Below are positions 34,931 to 42,554 of a stretch of DNA of 64,000 nt, piece by piece. The notes beneath the pieces were generated by a model that was not told the DNA's origin, ran no database searches, and was given only the letters and a program-made list of their open reading frames with translations. This stretch comes from Phyllobacterium trifolii (GTDB taxonomy: Bacteria; Pseudomonadota; Alphaproteobacteria; Rhizobiales; Rhizobiaceae), in contig NZ_JACHXN010000007.1 of NCBI RefSeq assembly GCF_014192095.1, forward strand, positions 1 through 64,000, given 5' to 3'. The position numbers and the translations under genes are program-made. Each line of letters starts with the position of its first letter. Position 1 is the first letter of the stretch.

Positions 34931-35317
34931 CTAAAGCTGAGCCTCGATAGCTGCCTTATCAACCATCGACCATACTTCTACGATCTTTCCGCCACGAAAT
35001 TCGTAGAAGACATTCTCGGTAAAGGAAACCTTCTTGCCATTTACTGGAAGGCCAAGGAACGCAGCCTTCGGAGTGCAATCAAAGGCTAACCGGCTGGCAA
35101 CGTGGGAAGAGTCTGTGACCAGCAGTTGAATGTTGAAATGGAGGTCGGGGATTTGTTCAAAATCTCGTTCGAGCATTTCGCGATACCCAATCAGTCCGAT
35201 TGGTCGGCGATTATGGATCGCATTCTCGTCAACGAATAGTTCCAGGTTCGGCCAATCCTGTCTATTCAAGCAGGCTATGTATTCTCGATAGATATCTGAG
35301 AGTTTCGGATCACTCAC
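34931..35317 (-). CDS. SnoaL-like (NTF2-fold) ester cyclase family protein
   Basis: 128 residues, typical length. LSDIYREYIACLNRQDWPNL ELFVDENAIHNRRPIG, then FEQIPDLHFNIQLLVTDSSH and VSFTENVFYEFRGGKIVEVWSMVDKAA, follow the SnoaL cone-shaped fold with conserved Asp/His/Trp. Members range from polyketide cyclases to unknown enzymes. No biosynthetic context is nearby, so the substrate is open. Confidence 0.82.
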   Translation of the reverse strand: MSDPKLSDIYREYIACLNRQDWPNLELFVDENAIHNRRPIGLIGYREMLERDFEQIPDLHFNIQLLVTDSSHVASRLAFDCTPKAAFLGLPVNGKKVSFTENVFYEFRGGKIVEVWSMVDKAAIEAQL

Positions 35318-35434
35318 GTCAACTGCTCCTGTTTCTGGGACGCTTCGGTTCGCACAACCCCGCGCTAGATTGAAAACGCCTGAACTCCGGCAACGCTCCC
35401 ATTAATTTAACCACAGCCGAAGGGCGCCCAAATC

Positions 35435-35995
35435 ATGCAATTCACAGATGCTGTAACTGTCGCGGGAAAGCGTCGGCGTGATGACGGCTACCTTGTTGCC
35501 GATGCTCGTATCGCGCGTACCGGTATTCAGAACTATCTTGGTTCGGAAGTCGGCAGCCGGATATGGCGCTGGTTCGCGTCTATCAGCCAGGATCCGAGGT
35601 GTTCAGCGATGAAACCTTGCGAGGCGCTGCCCACCGTCCGGTGACGAACGATCATCCAGACGAGCATGTCACGTCCAAGAATTGGAAAGACTATGCAGTC
35701 GGACAAACGGGCGACGAGGTGACGGGCGAAGGCATCTTCATTCGCGTTCCCCTGATGGTCAGCATTGAAAGCGCCATCATCGACATCGAGGCGGGCAAGC
35801 AGGAGTTGAGCGCCGGGGTACACCTGCGACCTCGATTTCACCGCCGGTACCACGCCAGCGGGCGAGGCCTACGACGCCATTCAAAAGAATATCCGGCTCA
35901 ACCACGTTGCCATCGTGCCGTACGGCCGCGCCGGAAAACGGGTTCGCATCGGTGACGCGAGCGCATGGGAGATCATGACCTTGAAGACGGTTAAG
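35435..35995 (+). pseudogene. Phage DUF2213 protein (prohead-protease region), frameshifted
   Basis: Three frames in turn read FTDAVTVAGKRRRDDGYLVA DARIARTGIQNYLGSEVG; ALVRVYQPGSEVFSDETL, AHRPVTNDHPDEHV and VGQTGDEVTGEGIFIRVPLM; and YTCDLDFTAGTTPAGEAYDA, NIRLNHVAIVPYGRAGKRVR. These are successive parts of DUF2213 phage proteins. At least two indels (about 35550 and 35820) break it. It marks a decayed prophage. Confidence 0.8.
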
Positions 35996-36142
35996 TGCCA
36001 TCCGGCCCGCGAGACGTCACGCGGCTTAGCCCGGCCTGAACCAACGTCTATTTCGAAATGCAGGCTCGAATCTAAAAGTTCTGTTCATGTTCCATTAACA
36101 CCCAAAGGCGCACCACTCAGCGCATTGTTAACAGGAGCTACT

Positions 36143-36472
36143 ATGAAAAGAACCGTCTCGCTATTTATTGCAGGAATCATGGCCGCCTTCATGGGCCTGA
36201 CATCGCTTGGTACGGCATCCGCAGCGCCGGTTGCCATACAGGTTCCTGCCGCTTCGAACGTTGTGCAGGTACAGTACAGTGATAAACGCCGATACGAACA
36301 TCGGAACGAAAAGAAGCGTTGGGAGCGGCATGATCGTCGCCACGATCGGTATGAAAACCGTCGTGATCGTCGTGGCTACTGGAACGGCCACCGTGGTTAT
36401 CGCGAACATCGCCGCGGCTACCGGCGTCACAGTGACGGGTATTGGTACCCATTGGCGATCTTCCGCCTCTAA
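36143..36472 (+). CDS. Secreted Arg/His-rich protein (BA14K-like end)
   Basis: 109 residues from ATG 36143 with AGGAGC. Signal peptide MKRTVSLFIAGIMAAFMGLT, cleavage near ASA-APV. The mature part is very rich in Arg, His, Tyr and Gly (KRRYEHRNEKKRWERHDRRH, NGHRGYREHRRGYRRHSDGY). It ends WYPLAIFRL where BA14K-family proteins have WYPLAAFGxGA, so the tail may be shortened. Periplasmic or surface basic protein of unknown role. It sits between phage remnants, possibly inserted. Confidence 0.7.
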   Translation: MKRTVSLFIAGIMAAFMGLTSLGTASAAPVAIQVPAASNVVQVQYSDKRRYEHRNEKKRWERHDRRHDRYENRRDRRGYWNGHRGYREHRRGYRRHSDGYWYPLAIFRL

Positions 36473-36498
36473 AAATAGTCCACTGCTCTGAGTAGCTG

Positions 36499-36525
36499 AA
36501 GGCGGTCCTTGCGGGCCGCCTTTTG
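36499..36525 (+). terminator. Rho-independent terminator
   Basis: AAGGCGGTCC-TTGC-GGGCCGCCTT followed by TT, 26 bases after the secreted-protein stop. Confidence 0.75.
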
Positions 36526-36576
36526 TATGGAGAGATTAATGCCCAAGCCTCCTCCGACCTTTAAGAAGTTCAACTG

Positions 36577-37315
36577 ATGGCCAGCAATCGAAACATCTTC
36601 GAGCAGCTACTCGACAAGTACGATGCAGCCCTTGCCGAAGCGTTCTTTCAGGGCATCGATGCGATCAAATCGCAGGTTACCCTTCGCGTCGTGGTCGAAC
36701 GTCTGGAGAAGGGCGACATCGCAGGCGCAATCGATGCTATCCAGGTCGAACGTGAAGCATTCTCTGTGCTGGAACTCTTCTTCGCGGACGCCTACAACCC
36801 AGGCGGTATCAGTCTGGTCGAGAACCACCTGCCGAAACTGAAAGACTCTGAAGGCAATCGTGTGATCTTCCGCTTCGGTGTCTATAATCCGCAGGGTGAA
36901 GCATCCTTCGCGATCATTCGGCGCAGCTCGTGACCCGTATCGTTGACGATCAGCGTGTCGCGATCCGCCAGGCACTTAAGACAGGTCTATCGCAAGGCGG
37001 AAACCCTCGATCGACTGCGCTTGACGTGGTTGGCCCGATCAACAGGGTAACAGGCAAGCGCGAAGGTGGCATAATCGTGCTCACGTCGCGGCAGGAACCG
37101 CCAGCCAGAACGCGAAGCGGCAGCAGATCGATAACGGCAAGGTTACCGCATCTGACGTAAAGAAGATCTGGAGATCGGCCGGAGACAGCCGAGTCCGCCA
37201 TGCCCATCGCGTTCCAAACGGCAAGGGTGTCGGTGTCGTCGGGATTGCCTGCACGGCATTCGGTATCAGCCTTGCCAGCTCGATCGAGTGGATATCCAGA
37301 CTGTTTGAGAGATAG
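36577..37315 (+). pseudogene. Phage head morphogenesis protein, broken
   Basis: ATG 36577 gives FEQLLDKYDAALAEAFFQGI, RLEKGDIAGAIDAIQVEREA and FFADAYNPGGISLVENHLPK, to a stop at 36933. The next frame continues [40 protein letters not shown] to 37160. A third piece reads [20 protein letters not shown] to about 37315. These are parts of SPP1 gp7-like minor head proteins, with frameshifts and a large central deletion. Confidence 0.8.
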
Positions 37316-37410
37316 CAGTCGCACCGCCGGTCAGGGCTGCCGGGAAGGGATTGATCAAAAGCCGATGGAAAGGCACGCCTTCATATGCAGGTAACGCCGC
37401 GCGGTCTTTT

Positions 37411-37563
37411 TCATTGTGAAATCGTAGATAAAAATACCATCAAAAGCGCCATGACAAACAAAAGGGCGATCAACCAGGAGATTACAACGGCAACTGTCCG
37501 GATCCTCTTCCTGTGACGAGCTCTACGCCCATTCCAGTCATATCCCGGATAGATATCCAACAT
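37411..37563 (-). CDS. 50-residue single-helix membrane protein
   Basis: From ATG 37563 with GAGGG upstream. MLDIYPGYDWNGRRARHRKR is basic, then one transmembrane helix VAVVISWLIALLFVMALLMV ends near the C-terminus. Positive-inside rule predicts a cytoplasmic N-terminus. Not assigned to a family. Confidence 0.6.
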   Translation of the reverse strand: MLDIYPGYDWNGRRARHRKRIRTVAVVISWLIALLFVMALLMVFLSTISQ

Positions 37564-37596
37564 TCAGACCCTCAAACCAACCAAAGCTCGTAGTGG

Positions 37597-37851
37597 CTAA
37601 ACAGTTTCGCCCGCGTCTGTCAGTGGTCGTTCGGCAACCGTTATCCACCAATAATGAAATTCATTCTTCTTGCTGTCACTCCATGCACACCATCTATCGC
37701 TAGCTGGCTCCTCCTCATAATGATCGAAATCAGCAATGAAGCTTTCGATGGCGGCGATACATTCTTCACGAGTTGCATAGATCGGCAGCAAAGGTTCATC
37801 CCACAGGATGTCCCCAAATGTCGTTTGAACCCCGTGCTTGATCCTGAGCAT
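37597..37851 (-). CDS. Hypothetical acidic protein
   Basis: 84 residues from ATG 37851. WDEPLLPIYATREECIAAIE, FDHYEEEPASDRWCAWSDSK and FHYWWITVAERP show many aromatic and acidic residues. No family recognised and the ribosome site is weak. The frame is open far upstream, through the DUF982 remnant, but that part is out of its coding frame. Confidence 0.45.
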   Translation of the reverse strand: MLRIKHGVQTTFGDILWDEPLLPIYATREECIAAIESFIADFDHYEEEPASDRWCAWSDSKKNEFHYWWITVAERPLTDAGETV

Positions 37852-38084
37852 CGTCGAAGCCTGCCGTGTTTTATGGAAATGAGGCCCGACAGTGCCGATA
37901 CCTAGAGGGGTACTTCCGTCGAGCCTCGGTCCAGTGGGCACCGGACTTCGACATTTAAATCTAAACGAAGGGCAACCGGCAAGGACTTTGCTACCGGTCT
38001 TTGAAATTTCGCTGATACTTGCAACACAGCGCCGCGCCGTCCTTCGGGATAGTACGACGCCTTTTTTGCGTTTTACGTTCTGCG

Positions 38085-38381
38085 CCGCGGCTTGCTGTTG
38101 TGCCAGCGGAAGACTTGGCTGTCGGGGGTCCACGTTCCGGCTCGTCGACGTAGTTTCCAGCTTCGTTGTTGCCTGGACGAATGCAAAGCGCGCCGATCCG
38201 GGGGAGAGGTTCCCTTCCCAACAGGATAGCAGGGCATGTTTAGCAGCCGTCAGGTCTCGCTTTCCTCGATCGGCCACTCTTGAGAATCATTTTCTGCCGC
38301 TTGAAGCGCCGAGGTGACGACGCGCATCCGGCCCGGAATGGCTTGTCATGATACGAACTCTTTGAAGCGTCTTTCTTCCAT
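38085..38381 (-). pseudogene. DUF982 family remnant (copy 1)
   Basis: Starts MEERRFKEFVS then TGA, continues QAIPGRMRVVTSALQAAE, WPIEESE and a second stop, then in another frame pieces of the ACLEGKLSAGSARFAF region. The intact paralogue is at 42050-42358 (MEERYFKEVRIMPSHPGRMR). At least three lesions. Confidence 0.75.
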
Positions 38382-38473
38382 CATCGCCAAACGGGAAGCG
38401 ATCAGCCCCGATTCTGCTAGGTGTTTTAGTCAAATTTTACCAGGTACGGCGGCACCGGGCCCCGAAAACCGCA

Positions 38474-38590
38474 TCATCGCATCCGGCGCCGCACGATAAA
38501 AATCACACAAACGGTTACGATGAGGACTATGGCAGCCAAGGGATACATAAGAAAACTGGATGAAAGCAAATTAGCTGGAATGGTCGTCAT
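38474..38590 (-). CDS. 38-residue membrane miniprotein (copy 1)
   Basis: MTTIPANLLSSSFLMYPLAA then IVLIVTVCVIFIVRRRMR: one transmembrane helix with a basic C-terminus. The paralogue at 47713-47802 shares MTTIPAN and AAIVLI(V/L)TVCV. Both copies have a conserved leader of about 110 bases and an EcfG promoter 112 bases upstream. Conservation of promoter, leader and peptide argues for a real stress-induced membrane peptide. Confidence 0.7.
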   Translation of the reverse strand: MTTIPANLLSSSFLMYPLAAIVLIVTVCVIFIVRRRMR

Positions 38591-38700
38591 TTCTTGTTCC
38601 TGCGCGCGGGGTTGTAAATTGGTGGGCTCGGACGCTTCCCCGGAAAGGTATGTCGGCGCCGGGGCCGGCCGAAGAGCGCTACCGCTCCCCGACGCGATAT
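38591..38700 (-). ncRNA. Conserved structured leader (copy A)
   Basis: Between the EcfG promoter and the miniprotein start. Shares with 47803-47910 and with 48958-49026 the core GCTCTTCGGC ... GCCGACATACCT(T/C)TCCGGG ... AAGCGTC. It has a GAGCG/CGCTC hairpin and a C/T-rich loop. May be an mRNA leader or a separate small RNA. Confidence 0.5.
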
Positions 38701-38701
38701 G

Positions 38702-38726
38702 AACCGTTCACGATGTCGGAAGTTCC
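38702..38726 (-). promoter_or_regulatory. EcfG-type promoter (GGAAC-N16-GGTT)
   Basis: On the minus strand GGAAC at 38726-38722, 16 bases, GGTT at 38705-38702. Identical spacer sequence to the copy at 47912-47936. Confidence 0.72.
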
Positions 38727-38794
38727 ACCAGGTGAGGAGAGGCCAACCCGGTTTAGGATTCACTGGCAGCAAGGTCGATAAGGCGCATCAAAGA

Positions 38795-38905
38795 GTGGCA
38801 AGCCTGATGTCCCGACCTGCCGGATACGCAATACGAAAGCAGGCCGGGTGCCGACACAGTGGCACTATAGTCAGCATCCAAAGCGCGCGCGTATGGTTAA
38901 CAAAA
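38795..38905 (+). repeat. Interspersed repeat, copy 2
   Basis: Close match to 47005-47110 over about 100 bases: TCCCGACCTGCCGGATA, GCAATAC, GCAGGCCGGGTGCCGACACA, GTGG, CACTAT and GTCAGCAT. The first arms form an imperfect hairpin and TGCC...GGCA a second. No coding potential is evident. Confidence 0.7.
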
Positions 38906-38908
38906 AGT

Positions 38909-38947
38909 GAGGCCCGATATCGGGGTCACCGTCCGACATCGAGCCTC
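38909..38947 (+). repeat. GTGAGGC-type intergenic hairpin
   Basis: GAGGC ... GCCTC with inner GAT/ATC pairing, directly after repeat copy 2. Confidence 0.4.
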
Positions 38948-39024
38948 TTGCTGAGAGAGTGCCAAGCCCCCCAACCACCTAACAACACTAGGACGGGCGG
39001 AATGTTCCTCAGAAAATAAAAGCA

Positions 39025-39665
39025 TCAATTCCAAACCTTCAAGCCCTCCAGGTCAAAAACCTCAGCATGGTCAGCTACCTCACGCATCCCCTTGAAAGAT
39101 GCGTGGCGCAGTTTAACGCCATGGGTCCAGGCGCCATAGTTGATCTCCGCGACCAGTGTCGGCTGCACAAAACGTATCTCTTTCCCTTGATGCCAGGTGC
39201 TGGAGGCTTCTCAATTCGCCGGATATCCAGTTGCAGCTGAAGATCACGCGCCAGCTTTGCGGAAAATCCCCTTCCAACATGGCCGACGTAGACCAGCTCG
39301 CTGCCATGTCTCGCTGCCAATAGAGGGCTGGCGATCGAGCCCAGCACCTTCACCGATCGCTTATAACCGATCACCGCAAAACGCTCGCTGCTGCTGCATT
39401 TGATTTTGAGCCAATCACCGGACCCTGCCAGAGCGGTAGAGACGGTTCCTGTCCTTTGCGATAATCCCTTCAGGGCCGTGCCTGCACGCGTTCGGCAAAA
39501 GGAGCTCTCCGTCGGTATCGAATTCTTCTGAAAGCCGGATTGCACCTACGGCGTCCTCGATCAGGGTCGCCAGCATCTACCGGCGCGATGATAGCTCAAT
39601 GCCGGTAAGGTCGTGGCCATCGAAATGAAGCAGATCGAATGCGTAAACGATGGCTTCCCGCGCTG
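39025..39665 (-). pseudogene. ATP-dependent DNA ligase (LigD type), C-terminal remnant
   Basis: Minus-strand pieces: VYAFDLLHFDGHDLTGIELS then stop; GAIRLSEEFDTDGELLL; GPEGIIAKDRNRLYRSGR; SGDWLKIKCSSSERFAVIGY, AARHGSELVYVGHVGRGFSA; and FVQPTLVAEINYGAWTHGVK, LRHASFKGMREVADHAEVFD to the stop at 39025. These follow the order of the nucleotidyltransferase and OB domains of LigD-type ligases, with several frame changes. The N-terminal half is absent: the sequence switches near 39665 into an NRAMP fragment on the other strand. Confidence 0.85.
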
Positions 39666-40068
39666 TCCTTTTCGCCTTGGGTATTGTCGGAACGGGCCTT
39701 TTGGCCGTGCCGGTGCTTGGAGGTTCTGCTGCCTATGGAGTCGGGGAGACCCTGAATGGCCGACAGGTCTCAACCGCAAGCCCAAAGAAGCCAAAGCTTT
39801 TTATGCAACGATCGCCCTCGCCACAGCCATCGGTGTCGGGCTCAACTTTACCCCGATCAATCCGATGCAGGCGCTCTATTGGAGCGCGGTCATTAATGGC
39901 GTCGTCGCTGTTCCGGTGATGGTAATTATGATGCTGATGGCCACCCAGTCACGTATCATGGGCAAACAGACCATTGGCCTGACGCTTCAGATATTTGGCT
40001 GGATCGCGACGGTGTTCATGGCATTGGCTGCTATTGCTATGATCGTGACCAATGTCATTCCGTTATGA
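39650..40068 (+). pseudogene. NRAMP-family metal transporter, C-terminal remnant
   Basis: SRAVLFALGIVGTGLLAVPV LGGSAAYGVGE in one frame, then TGLNRKPKEAKAFYATIALA, TAIGVGLNFTPINPMQALYW and VINGVVAVPVMVIMMLMATQ in another, to 40068. These are the last four or so helices of NRAMP-type transporters. The first two-thirds are missing and a frameshift lies near 39765. Confidence 0.8.
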
Positions 40069-40137
40069 AGCAGTCATTCAATTTGTTACCGGCCCAAAGT
40101 GCCCAGCCCCAGGGCAACCGTTGGCACCGTGCCAGGT

Positions 40138-40287
40138 TCAGGCAGCGTATGCTCCCAAGTCGTCCACGTACAAGAACCACCCGATCGCGACAGCGATGGC
40201 GAGCGCAACAATAAATGCTAAGCCATAGAGACAGTAGGGCAGGTCACGCGGACCGTGTTCCGGATCGTCACCGAAATCTATTCGCAT
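40138..40287 (-). CDS. Small membrane protein
   Basis: 49 residues from ATG 40287. MRIDFGDDPEHGPRDLPYCL then one helix YGLAFIVALAIAVAIGWFLY and a short acidic tail. Follows the zinc-ribbon gene by 4 bases, so they form an operon. Not recognised. Confidence 0.6.
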   Translation of the reverse strand: MRIDFGDDPEHGPRDLPYCLYGLAFIVALAIAVAIGWFLYVDDLGAYAA

Positions 40288-40291
40288 GGGA

Positions 40292-40507
40292 CTATTCCCT
40301 GCGTATGATTTGGCCATCGCGCATTTCGAACACGCCGTTGCCGCCGCCTTGCTGGTTAAAATCACGTTCGAGCTCATCCCAACGGCCAAGGAGCCCTCCG
40401 CAGGAGCTGCAATAAATCGGAGTGTGGCTCTGGACGTCTTCAGGGATTTCCAGATAGACTGTACCGCAAGCTTTGCAGTCCAGTTTGTGGTCTAGACGTT
40501 TATCCAT
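40292..40507 (-). CDS. Small zinc-ribbon protein (paralogue 2)
   Basis: 71 residues from ATG 40507 with GGAGGTGT. MDKRLDHKLDCKACGTVYLE and YCSSCGGLLGRWDELERDF keep both CxxC knuckles. About 70 percent identical to the product of 31307-31519. Rhizobial family of unknown function; followed by a membrane gene. Confidence 0.8.
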   Translation of the reverse strand: MDKRLDHKLDCKACGTVYLEIPEDVQSHTPIYCSSCGGLLGRWDELERDFNQQGGGNGVFEMRDGQIIRRE

Positions 40508-40612
40508 CTGACACCTCCAACATCGGGGCCCCACCGAATTCCACTCTTAATTTTCGTTGCTACAATCGTGTATCTGTCGGCGGACAAAATGGCGCTTTGG
40601 TAGGTTGGTATC

Positions 40613-40861
40613 TCAGTGTTTCGCATATTTGGCGATCTTCATTTTCAACTGCACACCTTTGTAATTTTGGGGAATGCCGGCCTTGGCATGGGCTCTCGCC
40701 AGCTTGTCGAGCCAAAGTGCAATGTCATCGGGGATAGGTTCTATTTCATTTGCCCAGGCATTGACCAAAAATACGTCGCATTCTAAGGCGGCTGCTAAAT
40801 CCAGTTGAGACCAACGTAGAAGTTTGAGACATTCGTTAAATCGTTCTGGCGTCAAAATCAC
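40613..40861 (-). CDS. Helix-turn-helix protein
   Basis: 82 residues. MILTPERFNECLKLLRWSQL DLAAALECDVFLVNAWANEI EPIPDDIALWLDKLARAHAK fits a short rhizobial XRE-like helix-turn-helix family (TPERF.ECL..I.WS...LA..L.....V..WA.G..PIP). A DNA-binding role is likely; no partner gene is evident. Confidence 0.7.
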   Translation of the reverse strand: MILTPERFNECLKLLRWSQLDLAAALECDVFLVNAWANEIEPIPDDIALWLDKLARAHAKAGIPQNYKGVQLKMKIAKYAKH

Positions 40862-40929
40862 TCCAGGTCCGGTACGTCGCCGGATTGAAACAGAATCGCA
40901 GGTGGCCTAGTCATCGATAGCAAATTAAA

Positions 40930-40964
40930 CCCGATCAGCTGGAAGGTAAATTCAGCTGATCGGG
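40930..40964 (-). terminator. Rho-independent terminator
   Basis: On the minus strand CCCGATCAGCT, 13-base loop, AGCTGATCGGG, then TTTAATTT. It is preceded by two more hairpins (TGGCC/GGCCA and ATCCCG/CGGGAT at about 40970-41012), forming a structured 3' region after the DUF982 gene. Confidence 0.75.
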
Positions 40965-41077
40965 CTATTGGCCTTCCTGAAGGGCCATCCCGACCGGGAC
41001 GTGCCGGGATATAAAGCTAACATGCTGTCCGTAGTGTGAAATCGGACCAAAGGCCTAGTCAACAATAGTCGAAAGCC

Positions 41078-41314
41078 CTATAGCCGCGTGTGAGTGACGT
41101 AAATACCCGTCTCTTTAGCGGCTTCAATTAAGGCTTCCATGCAACTCAACTCGTACAAGTGGCCGCCCCCGGCCGGAGCATCCAAGCATGCCCGCTTTGC
41201 TGCCGTGAGCCTGTCGCTGTTCCCCATCGGCCAATGTGCAACAAGCCATATCTCCGCTTCGATTACAGACCGAATGTTCTTCGTTTCACCCAATTGATCG
41301 GTAATGGTTACCAT
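41078..41314 (-). CDS. DUF982 family protein (copy 2), start region frameshifted
   Basis: From ATG 41314 the frame encodes 78 residues: VTITDQLGETKNIRSVIEAE IWLVAHWPMGN and a C-terminal LIEAAKETGIYV helix, as in other DUF982 proteins. The usual N-terminus MRDLPFPY is present upstream (ATG 41336) but one extra G puts it out of frame. In addition the mid-part (CLDAPAGGGHLYELSCMEAL) differs from its paralogues. Either a shortened protein starts at 41314 or the gene is damaged. Confidence 0.6.
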   Translation of the reverse strand: MVTITDQLGETKNIRSVIEAEIWLVAHWPMGNSDRLTAAKRACLDAPAGGGHLYELSCMEALIEAAKETGIYVTHTRL

Positions 41315-41390
41315 AAGGGAACGGTAGATCGCGCATGCCAATAAAACGCGCAGCCCGAAAGGCCGATTCCTTGGGGCGAGAGCCTGGGCG

Positions 41391-41600
41391 CTAAGCGTCG
41401 GATTGTTCGCGATTAGCAACGCGCCAAGCTTTCATATACGCCCTGTAGCGCTGCTTGTTCTCCTGCCGCCACTTCCGGGACCTTGCCGCTGCCTTCGCTT
41501 TCTGCTCGGGAGTGGGCGGATTGGCGGACCGCCATTTACGCTGCCTTGCTGCTACCTTAGCCTTACTCTCCGCCCCAGTCACATCATCGCCTTTTGTCAT
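41391..41600 (-). CDS. Small basic protein with RKWRxxN repeats
   Basis: 69 residues, start ATGA-overlapping the preceding gene. Two repeats of AKxAARxRKWRxxN followed by RYRAYMKAWRVANRE. Such Lys/Arg/Trp repeats occur in phage and plasmid proteins near HNH endonucleases and probably bind nucleic acid. Function unknown. Confidence 0.6.
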   Translation of the reverse strand: MTKGDDVTGAESKAKVAARQRKWRSANPPTPEQKAKAAARSRKWRQENKQRYRAYMKAWRVANREQSDA

Positions 41601-41785
41601 GCGGGCTCCCTATATTTCCGCATCGCCTTTATGCTCGCCGCAATACCATTCCAGCCCATAGCGCTTGTCAAACCGAACGATCCCCACGACGTACAGCCTT
41701 CGTGCATGCAGTAATGCTCAAACAGACCGGTTGGAGCTTTGTCTATGTGGGAAGGGTAAGCGGGTTTTTCGGGTGTTTCAGACAT
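41597..41785 (-). pseudogene. Small zinc-finger protein, frameshifted copy
   Basis: The product begins like its intact paralogue at 48602-48790 (APTGLFEHYCMHEGCTSWGS FG). A one-base deletion after GGTTT then shifts the frame. The lost frame still reads DKRYGLEWYCGEHKGDAEI, restoring the second pair of metal ligands (Cys, His). So the zinc site is destroyed in the current reading. Confidence 0.7.
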
Positions 41786-41792
41786 CGTTTCT

Positions 41793-42053
41793 TTAGTCAG
41801 CGCCTTCTAGTTTGATGAAGATTTTACCGTAGTTGCCCCAGGGAATGTCCTTACGCGCGGGAAAAACGAAATCGTCAGTCTTTCGGATCCGAAGGTTTGA
41901 CTGGGTGTATTTAACATTGGCTTCAATACTGAGATGGTCGTTGTCTTCTTCGAAAAAGCAACAGCGTTCCCTTCCAAGCCTGGAGTCCAGCAGTTGCACC
42001 AACGCCCAAACTATCGGTGGAGCACTTGGTTCCAGTAATTTAGGATTGGTCAT
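41793..42053 (-). CDS. Hypothetical protein coupled to DUF982
   Basis: 86 residues from ATG 42053, which overlaps the DUF982 stop (ATGA). TNPKLLEPSAPPIVWALVQL and RCCFFEEDNDHLSIEANVKY look like a small alpha/beta domain. Not recognised. Co-translation with DUF982 is likely. Confidence 0.55.
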   Translation of the reverse strand: MTNPKLLEPSAPPIVWALVQLLDSRLGRERCCFFEEDNDHLSIEANVKYTQSNLRIRKTDDFVFPARKDIPWGNYGKIFIKLEGAD

Positions 42054-42358
42054 GCCCGCCAAAGCTTGCTCTTATGCCACCGGAAGGACTTGCCTGTCGA
42101 CGGACCACGCTCCGGCTCATCCACATAATTGCCAGCTTCCTTAGCCGCCTGGATAAATGCAAAGCGTGCCGATCCCGCTGACAGTTTGCCTTCAAGACAG
42201 GCAACGAGCGCGTGTTTTGTAGCGGTCAATATCTCGCTTTCCTCGATCGGCCAATCTGTGAGAATCAGCTGTGCGGCTTGAAGTGCCGAGGTGACGACCC
42301 GCATCCGGCCGGGATGGCTTGGCATGATGCGGACTTCTTTGAAATACCGTTCTTCCAT
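42050..42358 (-). CDS. DUF982 family protein (copy 3)
   Basis: 102 residues from ATG 42358. MRVVTSALQAAQLILTDWPI EESEILTATKHALVACLEGK LSAGSARFAFIQAAKEAGNY is the full DUF982 domain, a small fold expanded in Rhizobiales plasmids and chromosomes, of unknown function. The C-terminus ERGPSTGKSFRWHKSKLWRA is basic. The remnant at 38085 is a close paralogue. Divergent from the autotransporter. Confidence 0.85.
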   Translation of the reverse strand: MEERYFKEVRIMPSHPGRMRVVTSALQAAQLILTDWPIEESEILTATKHALVACLEGKLSAGSARFAFIQAAKEAGNYVDEPERGPSTGKSFRWHKSKLWRA

Positions 42359-42554
42359 CGCGAACGAAACGACTCTCTGCACGACTCAGGTCCGTTGGGC
42401 GGAGGTATTGAAGGAGTGACGTCAAACAGCGTCATGGCTATGTATAGCGGTAGACAATAGGCGCTTCCTTGAAATCGCATCCGATTCGATGCACTCTGCG
42501 ATCAAATCTTGGGTCTGTGGCTCTATGCCGACTTGGTTATGGGGAGTGGGCGTC

